Below are positions 37,996 through 47,212 of a stretch of 64,000 bases of DNA, in pieces. How positions within the stretch are numbered: position 1 is the stretch's first letter; each line of letters opens with the position of its first letter. The translations under genes and the position numbers were made by a program. This DNA is from Azovibrio restrictus DSM 23866 (GTDB taxonomy: Bacteria > Pseudomonadota > Gammaproteobacteria > Burkholderiales > Rhodocyclaceae), in NCBI RefSeq assembly GCF_000429665.1, contig NZ_AUCH01000009.1:124001-188000 (forward strand). Direction: 5' to 3'. The notes under the pieces were generated by a model. That model saw nothing but the letters and a program-made list of their open reading frames with translations. It did not search any database and was not told the DNA's origin.

Positions 37996-40959
37996 TCAAT
38001 GCTGCCAGGGAAGCGCGGCCCCGTCACCCAGGCCTTGCAGCAGCTGTTCCAGCGCTTCGGCCGGCAGGGGGCGGCTGAACAGGTAGCCCTGCAACTGGTC
38101 GCAGCCCAGGCGGGTGAGATAGCGCTGCTGGGTCTGGGTCTCCACCCCCTCCGCCACCACCGACAGGCCCAGGGCATGGGCCAGGGCGATGGTGGCCGAA
38201 CAGATCACCGCGTCGTCCTCCCCCTGCTCGATGTCCTTCACGAAGGAACGGTCCAGTTTCAGGGTGTCGATGGGCAGCAGCTTCAGGTAGGCCAAGGAGG
38301 AATAGCCGGTGCCAAAATCGTCGATGGCCACCGGAACTCCCATGGCCTTGATTTCCTTCAGGACATTGATGGTGGCCATGGGATTGTCCATGGCCACACT
38401 CTCGGTGATTTCCAGCTCCAGGTCCCCGGGCCCCAGGCCATGGGCCGCCAGCAGCGCCCGGACCCGCTCCACGAAACCGGGCTCCAGAAGCTGCAGGGAA
38501 GACAGGTTCACCGCCACCCGGAAGGCCGGCAGGCCCGCGCTGTACCAGGCCCGCCGCTGCCGGCAGGCTTCCTCCAGCACCCAGGCGCCGAGGGGCAGGA
38601 TCAAGCCGGTTTCCTCGGCAATGGGGATGAAACGGTCCGGCGGCACCAGGCCCCGCTCCGGGTCCAGCCAGCGCACCAGGGCCTCCACCCCCACCAGCCG
38701 GCCGCTTTCCGCGTCGATCTGGGGCTGGTAATGGAGCAGGAACTGTCCCTGCTCCAGGGCCTTGGGCAGGTTGTTTTCCAGGATCAGCCGTTCGCTGGCA
38801 GCGGCATTCAGGGCCGGCTCGTAGCACTGGATGTTGTTCCGCCCCCGGGACTTGGCGTGGTACATGGCCACGTCGGCATTACGCATCAGGGCGCCGCCAT
38901 CCTCCCCATCCCGGGGAAAAAGGCTGATCCCCAGGCTGGGGGTGGTGTGCAGCACCCGGCCGTCGAGCTCGTAGGGCTGACGCAGGGCTTCCAGGACCTT
39001 CGCCGCCACCGCCTCCACCGGCTCCGGCGACTGGACTCCGGTCACCACCACCACGAACTCGTCCCCCCCCAGGCGGGCCACCACGTCGCTGCTGCGCACG
39101 CAGGCCAGGAGCCGCTCGGCCAGCTGGATCAGGAGGGCATCGCCGGTGTGGTGCCCCAGGGTGTCATTGATCAGCTTGAAGCGGTCCAGGTCCACGAAGA
39201 TCACCCCGAGCATTTCCTGGCGCCGCCGGGCACCCAGCAGGGCCTGCTCCAAGCGCTCCTGCAGGCTGAGCCGGTTGGGCAGCCCGGTCAGGGCATCGTG
39301 CAGGGCCAGATAGCGGATGCGGTTTTCCGCCTCCTTGTGCTCGCTGATGTCGGTGAAACTGGCAATGTGATGGGTGATCTGCCCAGCCGCGTCACGCAGC
39401 ACGGAAATGGACAGGAGCTTGGGATAGACCGCCCCATCCTTGCGCCGGTCCCACACCTCGCCCTGCCAGTGCCCCCGCTCCCGGATGCCGGCCCACATGC
39501 GCTGGTAATCCTCGGCCGGTGTGGCCCCCGCCGACAGCAGCCGGGGGTTGCGCCCCCGCACTTCCTCGAAGGAATAACCAGTGAGGGCCGTGAAGGCCTG
39601 ATTCACCATGACGATGCGGTTCTCGTGATCGCTCACCAGGATGGCTTCGCCGGCATGGCGGAAGACCTCGCCCATCAGGTGCAGACGGGCCTGGTCCGCC
39701 TTGCGGGCGGAAATATCATGGACCACGCCGATCAGATGCAGGGGCCGCCCCTTCTCGTCCCGCAGGCACCCCACGGACAGCTCCACCCAGACCTCCCGCC
39801 CATCCCGGGTCAGGTAGCGTTTTTCCATCTGGTAGCTGTCCTGGTCGCCCCGGGCAATGGCTTCCAGATAGCGGACCTCCGTCGCCACATCATCCCCGTG
39901 GGAGAACTCGGCGATGGACAGGCCCACCATCTGGGCCGGGCTATAGCCCAGCAGGCGGGCATAGGCATCGTTGACCTCCAGCAGGCGCCCCTGGAAATCC
40001 GCCAGGGCGATGCCGGCGCTGGCCGTCTCGAAGATGCTGCGCTGCCTGGCCTCGCTGCGGGCCAGGGAGGCCAGGGCGGTCAACCGTTCCGCCGAAATGG
40101 CGGAAATCAGCAGGCAGGTCACGGCCAAGCTCAGGGCCAGCAAGCCCACGGTGAGCAAGGGGCGGGCATTACCCGCATGCACGAAGGGTCCCAGCTCATC
40201 CAGGGTACCCCAGGCAGCAACCCCCATCGTCAGGGGCAACAACAGGGCCACGGCCCGGGGCGGAAAACGCAGCGCCACCCAGGCCAGAGGCAGGATCAGC
40301 AGGAAATGCAGACCTGCCACCCGCTGCACCGGCGCATGGATGCCGAAGAACACCGCCAGGCAGAGCAGCAGGGCCAGGCCGGCCACCAGCAGCAGCTCCC
40401 CCCGGCGCCGGGGGGGCAACAGACGCCGGTCCTGCCACACGGAAAGGAACAGGGGAGCCAGCAGCAGCACGGCCGTGGCATGGGCCACCCAGCAGCGGAT
40501 CCACAGCTCCCCCAGCTCATCCGGCTGCGCCAGCCCCCAGGCCAGCAGGCTCCAGCTGCCCCACAGACCGATCAGCGCCGGCGCCAGCAGGGCCCCGAAA
40601 CCGATGAAGCAGACCACATCCCCGAGCCGGCACAGGGGCACGGGGGTGCCACAGCGGCGGCGGATTTCCCCGGCCGCCCAGAATGGCACCAGCGCACTGG
40701 CCAAAGACAGGGTCAAAGCTGGCAGCAAGGGCTGGCCCAGCACCAGTCCATGGGCAAGCAGCACCCCCAGGGCAACGCCCGGCAGGCAGCGCCAGCCGCC
40801 CAGCAGGGCGGCGGCCAGGGCCAAGGCCGCCCCCGGCCAGAAGGGCAAGGGCAGGAGACCATGACCATGGGTGAGCAGGACTACCCCTTGGGTCAGCCCC
40901 CAATAGCCCAGGGCCAGGGCCCCGTTCGCCAGCACCATGGTCGCGCCCCGTATCGCCAA
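37996..40959 (-). CDS. MASE1-PAS-GGDEF-EAL c-di-GMP signalling protein
   Basis: A 987-residue protein. An eight-helix MASE1-like sensor spans about residues 1-300, two PAS domains about 310-560, GGDEF about 565-730 (intact LGGDEFVVVV) and EAL about 740-985 (GVEALVRW, then ITESVAMDN and DDFGTGYSSL). Both catalytic motifs look intact, so it may make or degrade c-di-GMP. The start is a TTG at 40957-40959: AGGAGG (minus strand, 40967-40972) stands seven bases before it, while the next ATG (40938) has no such signal. Confidence 0.9.
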   Translation of the reverse strand: MAIRGATMVLANGALALGYWGLTQGVVLLTHGHGLLPLPFWPGAALALAAALLGGWRCLPGVALGVLLAHGLVLGQPLLPALTLSLASALVPFWAAGEIRRRCGTPVPLCRLGDVVCFIGFGALLAPALIGLWGSWSLLAWGLAQPDELGELWIRCWVAHATAVLLLAPLFLSVWQDRRLLPPRRRGELLLVAGLALLLCLAVFFGIHAPVQRVAGLHFLLILPLAWVALRFPPRAVALLLPLTMGVAAWGTLDELGPFVHAGNARPLLTVGLLALSLAVTCLLISAISAERLTALASLARSEARQRSIFETASAGIALADFQGRLLEVNDAYARLLGYSPAQMVGLSIAEFSHGDDVATEVRYLEAIARGDQDSYQMEKRYLTRDGREVWVELSVGCLRDEKGRPLHLIGVVHDISARKADQARLHLMGEVFRHAGEAILVSDHENRIVMVNQAFTALTGYSFEEVRGRNPRLLSAGATPAEDYQRMWAGIRERGHWQGEVWDRRKDGAVYPKLLSISVLRDAAGQITHHIASFTDISEHKEAENRIRYLALHDALTGLPNRLSLQERLEQALLGARRRQEMLGVIFVDLDRFKLINDTLGHHTGDALLIQLAERLLACVRSSDVVARLGGDEFVVVVTGVQSPEPVEAVAAKVLEALRQPYELDGRVLHTTPSLGISLFPRDGEDGGALMRNADVAMYHAKSRGRNNIQCYEPALNAAASERLILENNLPKALEQGQFLLHYQPQIDAESGRLVGVEALVRWLDPERGLVPPDRFIPIAEETGLILPLGAWVLEEACRQRRAWYSAGLPAFRVAVNLSSLQLLEPGFVERVRALLAAHGLGPGDLELEITESVAMDNPMATINVLKEIKAMGVPVAIDDFGTGYSSLAYLKLLPIDTLKLDRSFVKDIEQGEDDAVICSATIALAHALGLSVVAEGVETQTQQRYLTRLGCDQLQGYLFSRPLPAEALEQLLQGLGDGAALPWQH

Positions 40960-41050
40960 ACCGATGCCTCCTACTTAAGGGATAATCGAATCATTGCCGG
41001 ATTCTACTGTCTTTGAGTAACAATAACGGTTTTCGTCCCGGGAGTAGCCC

Positions 41051-41659
41051 ATGTCCGGTCAGCTGTTCATCGTCGCCGCCGCCTCCGGCGCCGGCAAAAC
41101 CACCCTGGTGCGCCAGTTGCTGGCCCGGGAGCCGGACATCCGCCTGTCCATCTCCTACACCACCCGCGCCCCCCGACCCGGGGAGGAAAACGGACGGGAA
41201 TACCATTTCGTCTCCGAGCCCCAGTTCCAGGCCATGATCGCCGCCGACGATTTTCTCGAATGGGCCCAGGTGCACGGCAACTACTACGGCACCTCGAAAC
41301 GCTGGATCGTCACCGAACGGGCTGCAGGCCGGGACGTGCTGCTGGAAATCGACTGGCAGGGGGCCCAGCAGGTGCGCCGGGTGTTCCCGGACGCCATCGG
41401 CGTGTTCATCCTGCCCCCCTCCATGGAGGAACTCACCCGGCGCCTCACCGGCCGGGGCACCGATAGCGCCGAGGTGATCGCCCGGCGTCTGGCCGCGGCC
41501 AGAGAGGAGATGAGCCATGTGGGGGAGTTCGGCTATGTTATTATTAACGACGACCTGCAAACAGCGCTGTCGGATTTCGTTGCCGTCGTGCGGGCTACCC
41601 GTCTCCAGCTGGAAACCCAGCGCCTGCGCCATCCCGAGCTGTTTGCCCGACTCACCTGA
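41051..41659 (+). CDS. gmk: Guanylate kinase
   Basis: A 202-residue P-loop kinase that phosphorylates GMP to GDP. Walker A is SGAGKTT at residues 12-18; the GMP-binding motif is SISYTTRAPRPGE with NGREYHFVS. It is the first gene of gmk-rpoZ-spoT, a conserved proteobacterial cluster linking guanine nucleotides to (p)ppGpp. Confidence 0.97.
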   Translation: MSGQLFIVAAASGAGKTTLVRQLLAREPDIRLSISYTTRAPRPGEENGREYHFVSEPQFQAMIAADDFLEWAQVHGNYYGTSKRWIVTERAAGRDVLLEIDWQGAQQVRRVFPDAIGVFILPPSMEELTRRLTGRGTDSAEVIARRLAAAREEMSHVGEFGYVIINDDLQTALSDFVAVVRATRLQLETQRLRHPELFARLT

Positions 41660-41679
41660 TCCTTCCTGGAAGCAAGAAC

Positions 41680-41886
41680 ATGGCTCGCATCACCGTCGAA
41701 GACTGCCTGAAGCACATCCCCAACCGCTTTGAAATGACCCTGACCGCCGCCCACCGGGCCCGGCAGCTGGCCTCCGGCTCCACCCCCATGGTGGAAGACG
41801 AGAAGGACAAACCCACGGTCATGGCTCTGCGTGAGATCGCCGTGGGCAAGGTGGGCAAGGAAGTCCTCAACCGCGGCCAGGCCTGA
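41680..41886 (+). CDS. rpoZ: RNA polymerase omega subunit
   Basis: A 68-residue omega subunit with the family start MARITVEDCLKHIPNRFEMTLTAAHRARQL and the VMALREIAVGKV stretch. It helps assemble RNA polymerase and forms part of a ppGpp site. GGAAG lies upstream of the ATG. It is between gmk and spoT. Confidence 0.97.
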   Translation: MARITVEDCLKHIPNRFEMTLTAAHRARQLASGSTPMVEDEKDKPTVMALREIAVGKVGKEVLNRGQA

Positions 41887-41908
41887 GTCTTGCGGCGAGC
41901 GGTGACCC

Positions 41909-44134
41909 ATGGCCAGATCCAGTGTCCAGCCCTCGCCCCCTTCCAGCACGGCAAGCCCTGCCGCTGCATTGCGTTATGAATACCCGGAGGGCGACTTCTG
42001 CGCCCTCCGCCCCGATGACCCGGCTTACCGGGTCTTCATCGACAGCCTGGACTACCTGAGCCCCGAGGAGATCATCCGGGTCAAGGATGCCGTCTGTTTC
42101 TCGGACAAGGCCCACGAGCACCAGGTGCGCCTGTCCGGCGAACCCTACATCACCCACCCCCTTTCCGTAGCTGGCGCCGTGGTCGAATGGCGCATGGATG
42201 CAGACGCGGTCTGCGCCGCCCTGCTCCACGACGTGCTGGAGGATACCGGGGTCACCAAGGCCGAGCTGGCCCAGCGCTTCGGTACCGGCGTGGCCGACCT
42301 GGTGGACGGGCTCTCCAAGCTGGACAAGATCGAGTTCGCCTCGCACCAGGAAGCCCAGGCGGAAAACTTCCGCAAGATGCTCCTGGCCATGGCCCGGGAC
42401 CTGCGGGTGGTGCTGATCAAGCTGGCCGACCGGCACCACAACCTGCAGACCATGTCCGCCGTGCGCCCCGACAAGCGCCGCCGCATCGCCCGGGAAACCC
42501 TGGAAATCTACGCCCCCATCGCCAACCGGCTGGGGCTGAACAAGATGTTCCGGGACCTGCAGGACACCTCCTTCAAGCTCATCCACCCCATGCGGGCCCG
42601 GGTCCTGGGCAAGGCAGTGCAGGCTGCCCGGGGCCACCGCAAGGAACTGCTGCAGCGGATTCTCGACAGCATCCGCGCCAAGATGAACGAGGTGGGCATA
42701 CTGGCCCAGGTGTTCGGCCGGGAAAAGAGCCTGTTTTCCATCTACACCAAGATGGAGGAGAAGCACCTGTCCTTCTCCCAGGTGCTGGACATCTACGGCT
42801 TCCGGGTCGTGGTCAAGGACATTCCCACCTGTTACCTGGCCCTGGGGGCTCTGCACGCCCTGTTCAAGCCGGTGCCGGGCAAGTTCAAGGACTACATCGC
42901 CATTCCCAAGGCGAACGGCTACCAGTCCCTGCACACCACCCTGATCGGCCCCTTCGGCACCCCGGTGGAAGTGCAGATCCGCACCGAGGAAATGCACCAC
43001 GTGGCCCAGGAGGGCGTGGCCTCCCACTGGCTTTACAAGGATGCGGAACACAGCGGCGCCGACCTGCAGATCCGCACCCACAAGTGGCTCCAGTCCCTGC
43101 TGGAGATGCAGAGCGGTGACTCCTCGGAGTTCTTCGAGAACGTCAAGATCGACCTGTTCCCGGACGAGGTCTATGTGTTCACCCCCAAGGGCCGCATCAT
43201 GGCCCTGCCCCAGGGGGCCACGCCGGTAGACATGGCCTATGCCATCCACACGGACGTGGGCAACTGCTGCATCGCTGCCCGCATCAACCACGAGCTGGTG
43301 CCCCTGCGCACCGAGCTGAAGAACGGCGACGTGGTGGAGATCGTCACCGCCGCCCACGCCAATCCCAACCCGGCCTGGCTCAGCTACGTGAAGACCGGCC
43401 GGGCCCGAAGCAAGATCCGCCACTTCCTGCGCACGGTTCATAACGAGGAGTCCGCCGCCCTGGGCGAACGTCTCCTCAACCAGGAACTCAAGACCCTGGG
43501 GGTCGAGCCGCCGGAAATCCCCTCCGCCGCCTGGGAGCGGCTGGTCAAGGCATCCGGCAACCGCTCCATCAAGGAAGTGTTCACCGACATCGGCCTGGGC
43601 AAGCGCCTGGCGGCCGTGGCGGCCCGCCGGTTGCTGCTGGCGGAAGACGCGATTCCGGTCTCCGCCGCTCCCGACACCCTGGTGATCCGCGGCACCGAAG
43701 GCATTGCCATCCAGCTGGCAAAGTGCTGCCAGCCCATCCCCGGCGACCCCATCATCGGCTCCATCAAGAAGGGCCAGGGCCTGGTGGTGCACACCCACGA
43801 CTGCCCGGTGATCCGCAAGTCCCGTTCCCACGAGCCGCAGAAGTGGATAGACGTGGAATGGGAACCCTCCCCGGGCAGCCTGTTCGAGGTGCGCATCGAC
43901 GTGGAAGTGAAGAATGCCCGGGGGGTCCTGGCCCAGGTGGCCTCGGCCATCGCCGACTCGGGCTCCAACATCGAGAACGTCTCCATGGAAGGGGACCCGG
44001 AAAAACTATTCACCCGCCTGCATTTCAGCATTCAGGTGGGCAGCCGGGTGCATCTGGCCCATGTCATGCGCAATCTGCGCCTGATCCCCAACGTGGTGCG
44101 CATCGGCCGCCAGCGCTCGGAGGTGGAAGCATGA
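41909..44134 (+). CDS. spoT: Bifunctional (p)ppGpp synthetase/hydrolase
   Basis: A 741-residue RelA/SpoT homologue. The HD hydrolase domain has YITHPL (81-85) and LLHDVLEDT (HD at 107-108), so hydrolase activity is expected. The synthetase domain has YGFRVVVKD and KANGYQSLHTT. TGS (VYVFTPKGRIMALPQGATPVDMAY), helical and C-terminal ACT domains follow. It makes and removes the stringent-response alarmone. The ATGA overlap with dadA suggests coupling. Confidence 0.96.
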   Translation: MARSSVQPSPPSSTASPAAALRYEYPEGDFCALRPDDPAYRVFIDSLDYLSPEEIIRVKDAVCFSDKAHEHQVRLSGEPYITHPLSVAGAVVEWRMDADAVCAALLHDVLEDTGVTKAELAQRFGTGVADLVDGLSKLDKIEFASHQEAQAENFRKMLLAMARDLRVVLIKLADRHHNLQTMSAVRPDKRRRIARETLEIYAPIANRLGLNKMFRDLQDTSFKLIHPMRARVLGKAVQAARGHRKELLQRILDSIRAKMNEVGILAQVFGREKSLFSIYTKMEEKHLSFSQVLDIYGFRVVVKDIPTCYLALGALHALFKPVPGKFKDYIAIPKANGYQSLHTTLIGPFGTPVEVQIRTEEMHHVAQEGVASHWLYKDAEHSGADLQIRTHKWLQSLLEMQSGDSSEFFENVKIDLFPDEVYVFTPKGRIMALPQGATPVDMAYAIHTDVGNCCIAARINHELVPLRTELKNGDVVEIVTAAHANPNPAWLSYVKTGRARSKIRHFLRTVHNEESAALGERLLNQELKTLGVEPPEIPSAAWERLVKASGNRSIKEVFTDIGLGKRLAAVAARRLLLAEDAIPVSAAPDTLVIRGTEGIAIQLAKCCQPIPGDPIIGSIKKGQGLVVHTHDCPVIRKSRSHEPQKWIDVEWEPSPGSLFEVRIDVEVKNARGVLAQVASAIADSGSNIENVSMEGDPEKLFTRLHFSIQVGSRVHLAHVMRNLRLIPNVVRIGRQRSEVEA

Positions 44135-45381
44135 AGGTCCTGGTGCTGGGAGCCGGGGTGGTCGGCACGGCCAGCGCCTGGTACCTGAGGCAGGCCGGCT
44201 GCGACGTCACGGTCCTGGAGCGCCAGGGCAGCGCCGGCATGGAAACCAGCTTCGCCAACGGCGGCCAGATTTCCGTTTCCCATGCCGAACCCTGGGCCAA
44301 TCCCCATGCCATTCCCCAGGCCCTGGCCTGGCTGGGCAAGGAGGACGCGCCCCTGCTGTTCCGCCCCCGTCTGGACCCGGAACTGCTGCGCTGGGGCCTC
44401 TCTTTCCTGGGCCACTGCCTGCCCGGACGGACCCGGGAAAACATCCGCGCCATCGTCAAGCTGGCCCTTTACAGCCGGGAGCGGCTCCAGGCCCTGCGCC
44501 AGGAGCTGGGCCCGGCATTCGGCGAGGCCTATGACTGCCTGGAAAAGGGCATCCTGCACATCTACACGGACCGGCAGGAGTTCGCCCGGGCCGTGGAGGC
44601 CGCCCGCCTGATGGGGGAATTCGGCCTGGAGCGCCGCCCCCTGGACGTGGACGGCTGCATCGCCATCGAACCCAGCCTGGCCGATGCCCGGCACCTGCTC
44701 GTGGGGGGCGACTACACGGCCTCGGACGAATCCGGCGATGCCCACCGCTTCACCCAGGCCCTGGCTGCCCGGACCGCAGCCGCCGGGGTGGAATTCCGCT
44801 ACGGCTGCCCGGTGGCCAGCCTGGAGCTGGCGGACGGACGGGTGCGCGGCGCCCGGCTCCAGGACGGCAGCCTGGAGCGAGCCGACGCCTGCGTCCTGGC
44901 CCTGGGCAGCTACTCCGCCCCCTTCCTGCGCCCCCACGGGGTCCGCCTGCCCATCTACCCGGCCAAGGGCTATTCTGCCACCCTGGCCCTGGAAGCAGAC
45001 AGCATCGCCCCCACGGTGAGCCTCACCGACGACGGCCACAAGATCGTCTTCTCCCGCCTGGGCCAGCGCCTGCGCATCGCCGGCACGGCGGAGTTCAACG
45101 GCTACAACCTGGAACTCAACCCGGTACGCTGCAAAGCCCTGGTGAGCCGCGCCCACAGCCTCTTTCCCGGTCTGCGCTATCAGGGGGAACCCCAGTTCTG
45201 GTGCGGCCTACGGCCCGCCACCCCGTCCAACGTGCCGCTCATCGGCGCCAGCCCCCTGCCCGGCCTCTGGCTCAACACCGGGCACGGCACCCTGGGCTGG
45301 ACCTTGGCCTGCGGCTCCGGCGCCGCCCTGGCGGACCTGATCCTGGGCCGGCCCCCGGAACCCGACTTCCCCTTTTCCTGA
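44131..45381 (+). CDS. dadA: D-amino acid dehydrogenase
   Basis: A 416-residue FAD-dependent oxidoreductase of the DadA family. The dinucleotide-binding motif VLGAGVVGTASAWYL is at the N terminus, and SFANGGQISVSHAEPWANP is the typical DadA segment. The C terminus has LWLNTGHGTLGWTLACGSG. It oxidises D-alanine and other D-amino acids to 2-oxo acids at the membrane. The ATG overlaps the spoT stop. No alanine racemase or Lrp-type regulator is nearby. Confidence 0.93.
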   Translation: MKVLVLGAGVVGTASAWYLRQAGCDVTVLERQGSAGMETSFANGGQISVSHAEPWANPHAIPQALAWLGKEDAPLLFRPRLDPELLRWGLSFLGHCLPGRTRENIRAIVKLALYSRERLQALRQELGPAFGEAYDCLEKGILHIYTDRQEFARAVEAARLMGEFGLERRPLDVDGCIAIEPSLADARHLLVGGDYTASDESGDAHRFTQALAARTAAAGVEFRYGCPVASLELADGRVRGARLQDGSLERADACVLALGSYSAPFLRPHGVRLPIYPAKGYSATLALEADSIAPTVSLTDDGHKIVFSRLGQRLRIAGTAEFNGYNLELNPVRCKALVSRAHSLFPGLRYQGEPQFWCGLRPATPSNVPLIGASPLPGLWLNTGHGTLGWTLACGSGAALADLILGRPPEPDFPFS

Positions 45382-45391
45382 AGCCCTTCCC

Positions 45392-46180
45392 ATGTGGATG
45401 GACAGCCACTGCCACCTGGACGCCCCGGAATTCACACCCGACCGGGACCAGGTCTGGCTGGCCGCCCAGGCCGCCGGGGTGAGCCGAGCCCTGGTGCCGG
45501 GCGTGGAGGCCCGCAACTGGGAGGCGGTGGATGCCTGCTGCCATCGCTATCCGGGCTGCGCCCCCGCCTACGGCATCCATCCCCTCTATGTCATGGCCGC
45601 CTGCGAATCGGATCTGGAGCTGCTGGCCCGGCGTCTGGCGACCCATCCTCCGGTGGCGGTGGGCGAAATCGGGCTGGACGGTTTTGTGGATTCGGTGGAT
45701 CCAGCCCGACAGGAATTCTTCTTCGTCCGCCAGCTGCAGCTGGCCCGGGATTTCGACCTGCCGGTGGTCCTGCACGTACGCCGGGCGGTGGATCAGGTCC
45801 TGAAGCAGCTGCGCCGCATCCGGGTGATGGGAGGCATCGCCCACGCCTTCAACGGCAGCCGCCAGCAGGCCGACGAATTCATCAAGCTGGGTTTCAAGCT
45901 GGGCTTTGGCGGCACCCTCACCTACCCGGGCAGTCAGCGCATCCGCCGCCTGGCGACAGAACTGCCGGCCGAAACCCTGGTGCTGGAGACCGACGCTCCG
46001 GACATCCCTCCCAGCTGGCGCCCGGGGGGCCGCAACGATCCGGCCCAGCTGCCGGCCATAGGCCGGGTCCTGGCAGAATTAAGAGAACAGGAAGAAAGCG
46101 TCCTGGCGGCGCAGCTGCGGGATAACACCCTGGCGGCCCTGCCTGGCCTGACCCGCTGGCAGCCTCTCAGTTCCTCATGA
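45392..46180 (+). CDS. tatD: TatD family metal-dependent hydrolase
   Basis: A 262-residue TatD-type DNase with a TIM-barrel metal site. The motifs are DSHCHLD at the N terminus, GEIGLD in the middle, then HVRRAVDQ, IAHAFNGS and the C-terminal LETDAPDIPP. Family members are 3'-5' exonucleases with roles in DNA repair. Ten bases separate it from dadA. Its 3' end overlaps by six bases the convergent ClpX-like gene. Confidence 0.93.
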   Translation: MWMDSHCHLDAPEFTPDRDQVWLAAQAAGVSRALVPGVEARNWEAVDACCHRYPGCAPAYGIHPLYVMAACESDLELLARRLATHPPVAVGEIGLDGFVDSVDPARQEFFFVRQLQLARDFDLPVVLHVRRAVDQVLKQLRRIRVMGGIAHAFNGSRQQADEFIKLGFKLGFGGTLTYPGSQRIRRLATELPAETLVLETDAPDIPPSWRPGGRNDPAQLPAIGRVLAELREQEESVLAAQLRDNTLAALPGLTRWQPLSSS

Positions 46181-47200
46181 GGTGAGGGCTGCGCCGCCCT
46201 GACCTTCGAGGAACTGGGGCCCTTCGAACAGGGAGCGGATCAGCACCTTGTTCACCCCGGGGCGGTCCGGCACCGCGTACAGCACCGGGTTCAGCAGCTC
46301 CTCGAAAATCCCCCGCAGGCTGCGGGCCCCGGTCTTGTACTCATGGGCGATGTCGGCGATCTGCTGAAACACCGCCGGGGCCACGGAAAGCTCCACCCCT
46401 TCCTGGGCCAGGATGTCCCGGAACTGCCGGTACAAGGCGTTCTTCGGCTCCACCATGATGCGCACCAGCATCTCCTTGGAGAGCTCCTGGAGCCGGGCTA
46501 CCACGGGCAGGCGGCCGGTGAATTCCGGAATCAGCCCGAACTCGAACAGGTCCGTAGGCTTCACCCGGCTGTTCAGGCGTTCCAGGATGTTCTCGTCGTC
46601 CCCGGCGGTGGTGGAGATGTAGCCGAAGCTGTGGCTGCGGGCCATGATCTGCTCCAGCCCCACGAAGGCTCCGCCGCAGATGAACAGGATGCCGCCGGTA
46701 TCCATCACCCGCCCGTCCCGAAGGCGCACGGGAAAGCCCTCCATGATCTTGAGCAGGGCGTGCTGGACGCTTTCTCCCGACACCTGGCGGCCGCTCTCGC
46801 CGTGACCAGCCTTGAGCTTGTCCACCTCGTCGATGAAGACGATGCCCCGGGCGGCCCGCTCCAGGTCGCCCCCGGCCCGCTCCAGCAGCCGCTCCATGAT
46901 CGCCTCGATTTCCTCCCCCACGTAGCGGGTCTGGGCCAGGGAGGTGGCATCGGCCGTGACGAAGGGCACTTCCAGCTGCCGGGCCAGGGTTTCGCAGAGC
47001 AGGGTCTTGCCGCAGCCCGAAGGCCCGATGATGAGCACATTGCTCTTGTCCATGGCCAACTGGCCGCTCCTGGCCATTTCCAGCTTGCGGTAGTGGGTGT
47101 AGACGGCCACGGCCAGGACCCGTTTGGCCTGCTCCTGGCCGATCACGTACTGGTCCAGGTACTGGACGATCTGACTGGGTTTGACGCGGGCGGGATCCAT
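46175..47200 (-). CDS. ClpX-like AAA+ ATPase lacking the zinc domain
   Basis: A 341-residue AAA+ protein clearly related to ClpX. It has Walker A GPSGCGKT (59-66), Walker B IVFIDEVDK (120-128), the GLIPEFTGRLPVVA segment and sensor-2 TGARSLRGIFEE. It differs from ClpX in three ways. There is no N-terminal Cys4 zinc-binding domain. The pore loop is RYVG, not GYVG. The ClpP-docking IGF loop is replaced by a SHSFGYIS stretch near 189-196. It is monocistronic in appearance, next to tatD and a c-di-GMP protein. It may be a ClpP-independent unfoldase; the normal clpX should be elsewhere in the genome. Confidence 0.88.
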   Translation of the reverse strand: MDPARVKPSQIVQYLDQYVIGQEQAKRVLAVAVYTHYRKLEMARSGQLAMDKSNVLIIGPSGCGKTLLCETLARQLEVPFVTADATSLAQTRYVGEEIEAIMERLLERAGGDLERAARGIVFIDEVDKLKAGHGESGRQVSGESVQHALLKIMEGFPVRLRDGRVMDTGGILFICGGAFVGLEQIMARSHSFGYISTTAGDDENILERLNSRVKPTDLFEFGLIPEFTGRLPVVARLQELSKEMLVRIMVEPKNALYRQFRDILAQEGVELSVAPAVFQQIADIAHEYKTGARSLRGIFEELLNPVLYAVPDRPGVNKVLIRSLFEGPQFLEGQGGAALTS

Positions 47201-47212
47201 GAAACTCCTTTT

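Noticed and set aside
37990..41016. A 1008-codon plus-strand frame
   Set aside because: Antisense to the MASE1-PAS-GGDEF-EAL gene; low-complexity His/Gln/Gly composition.
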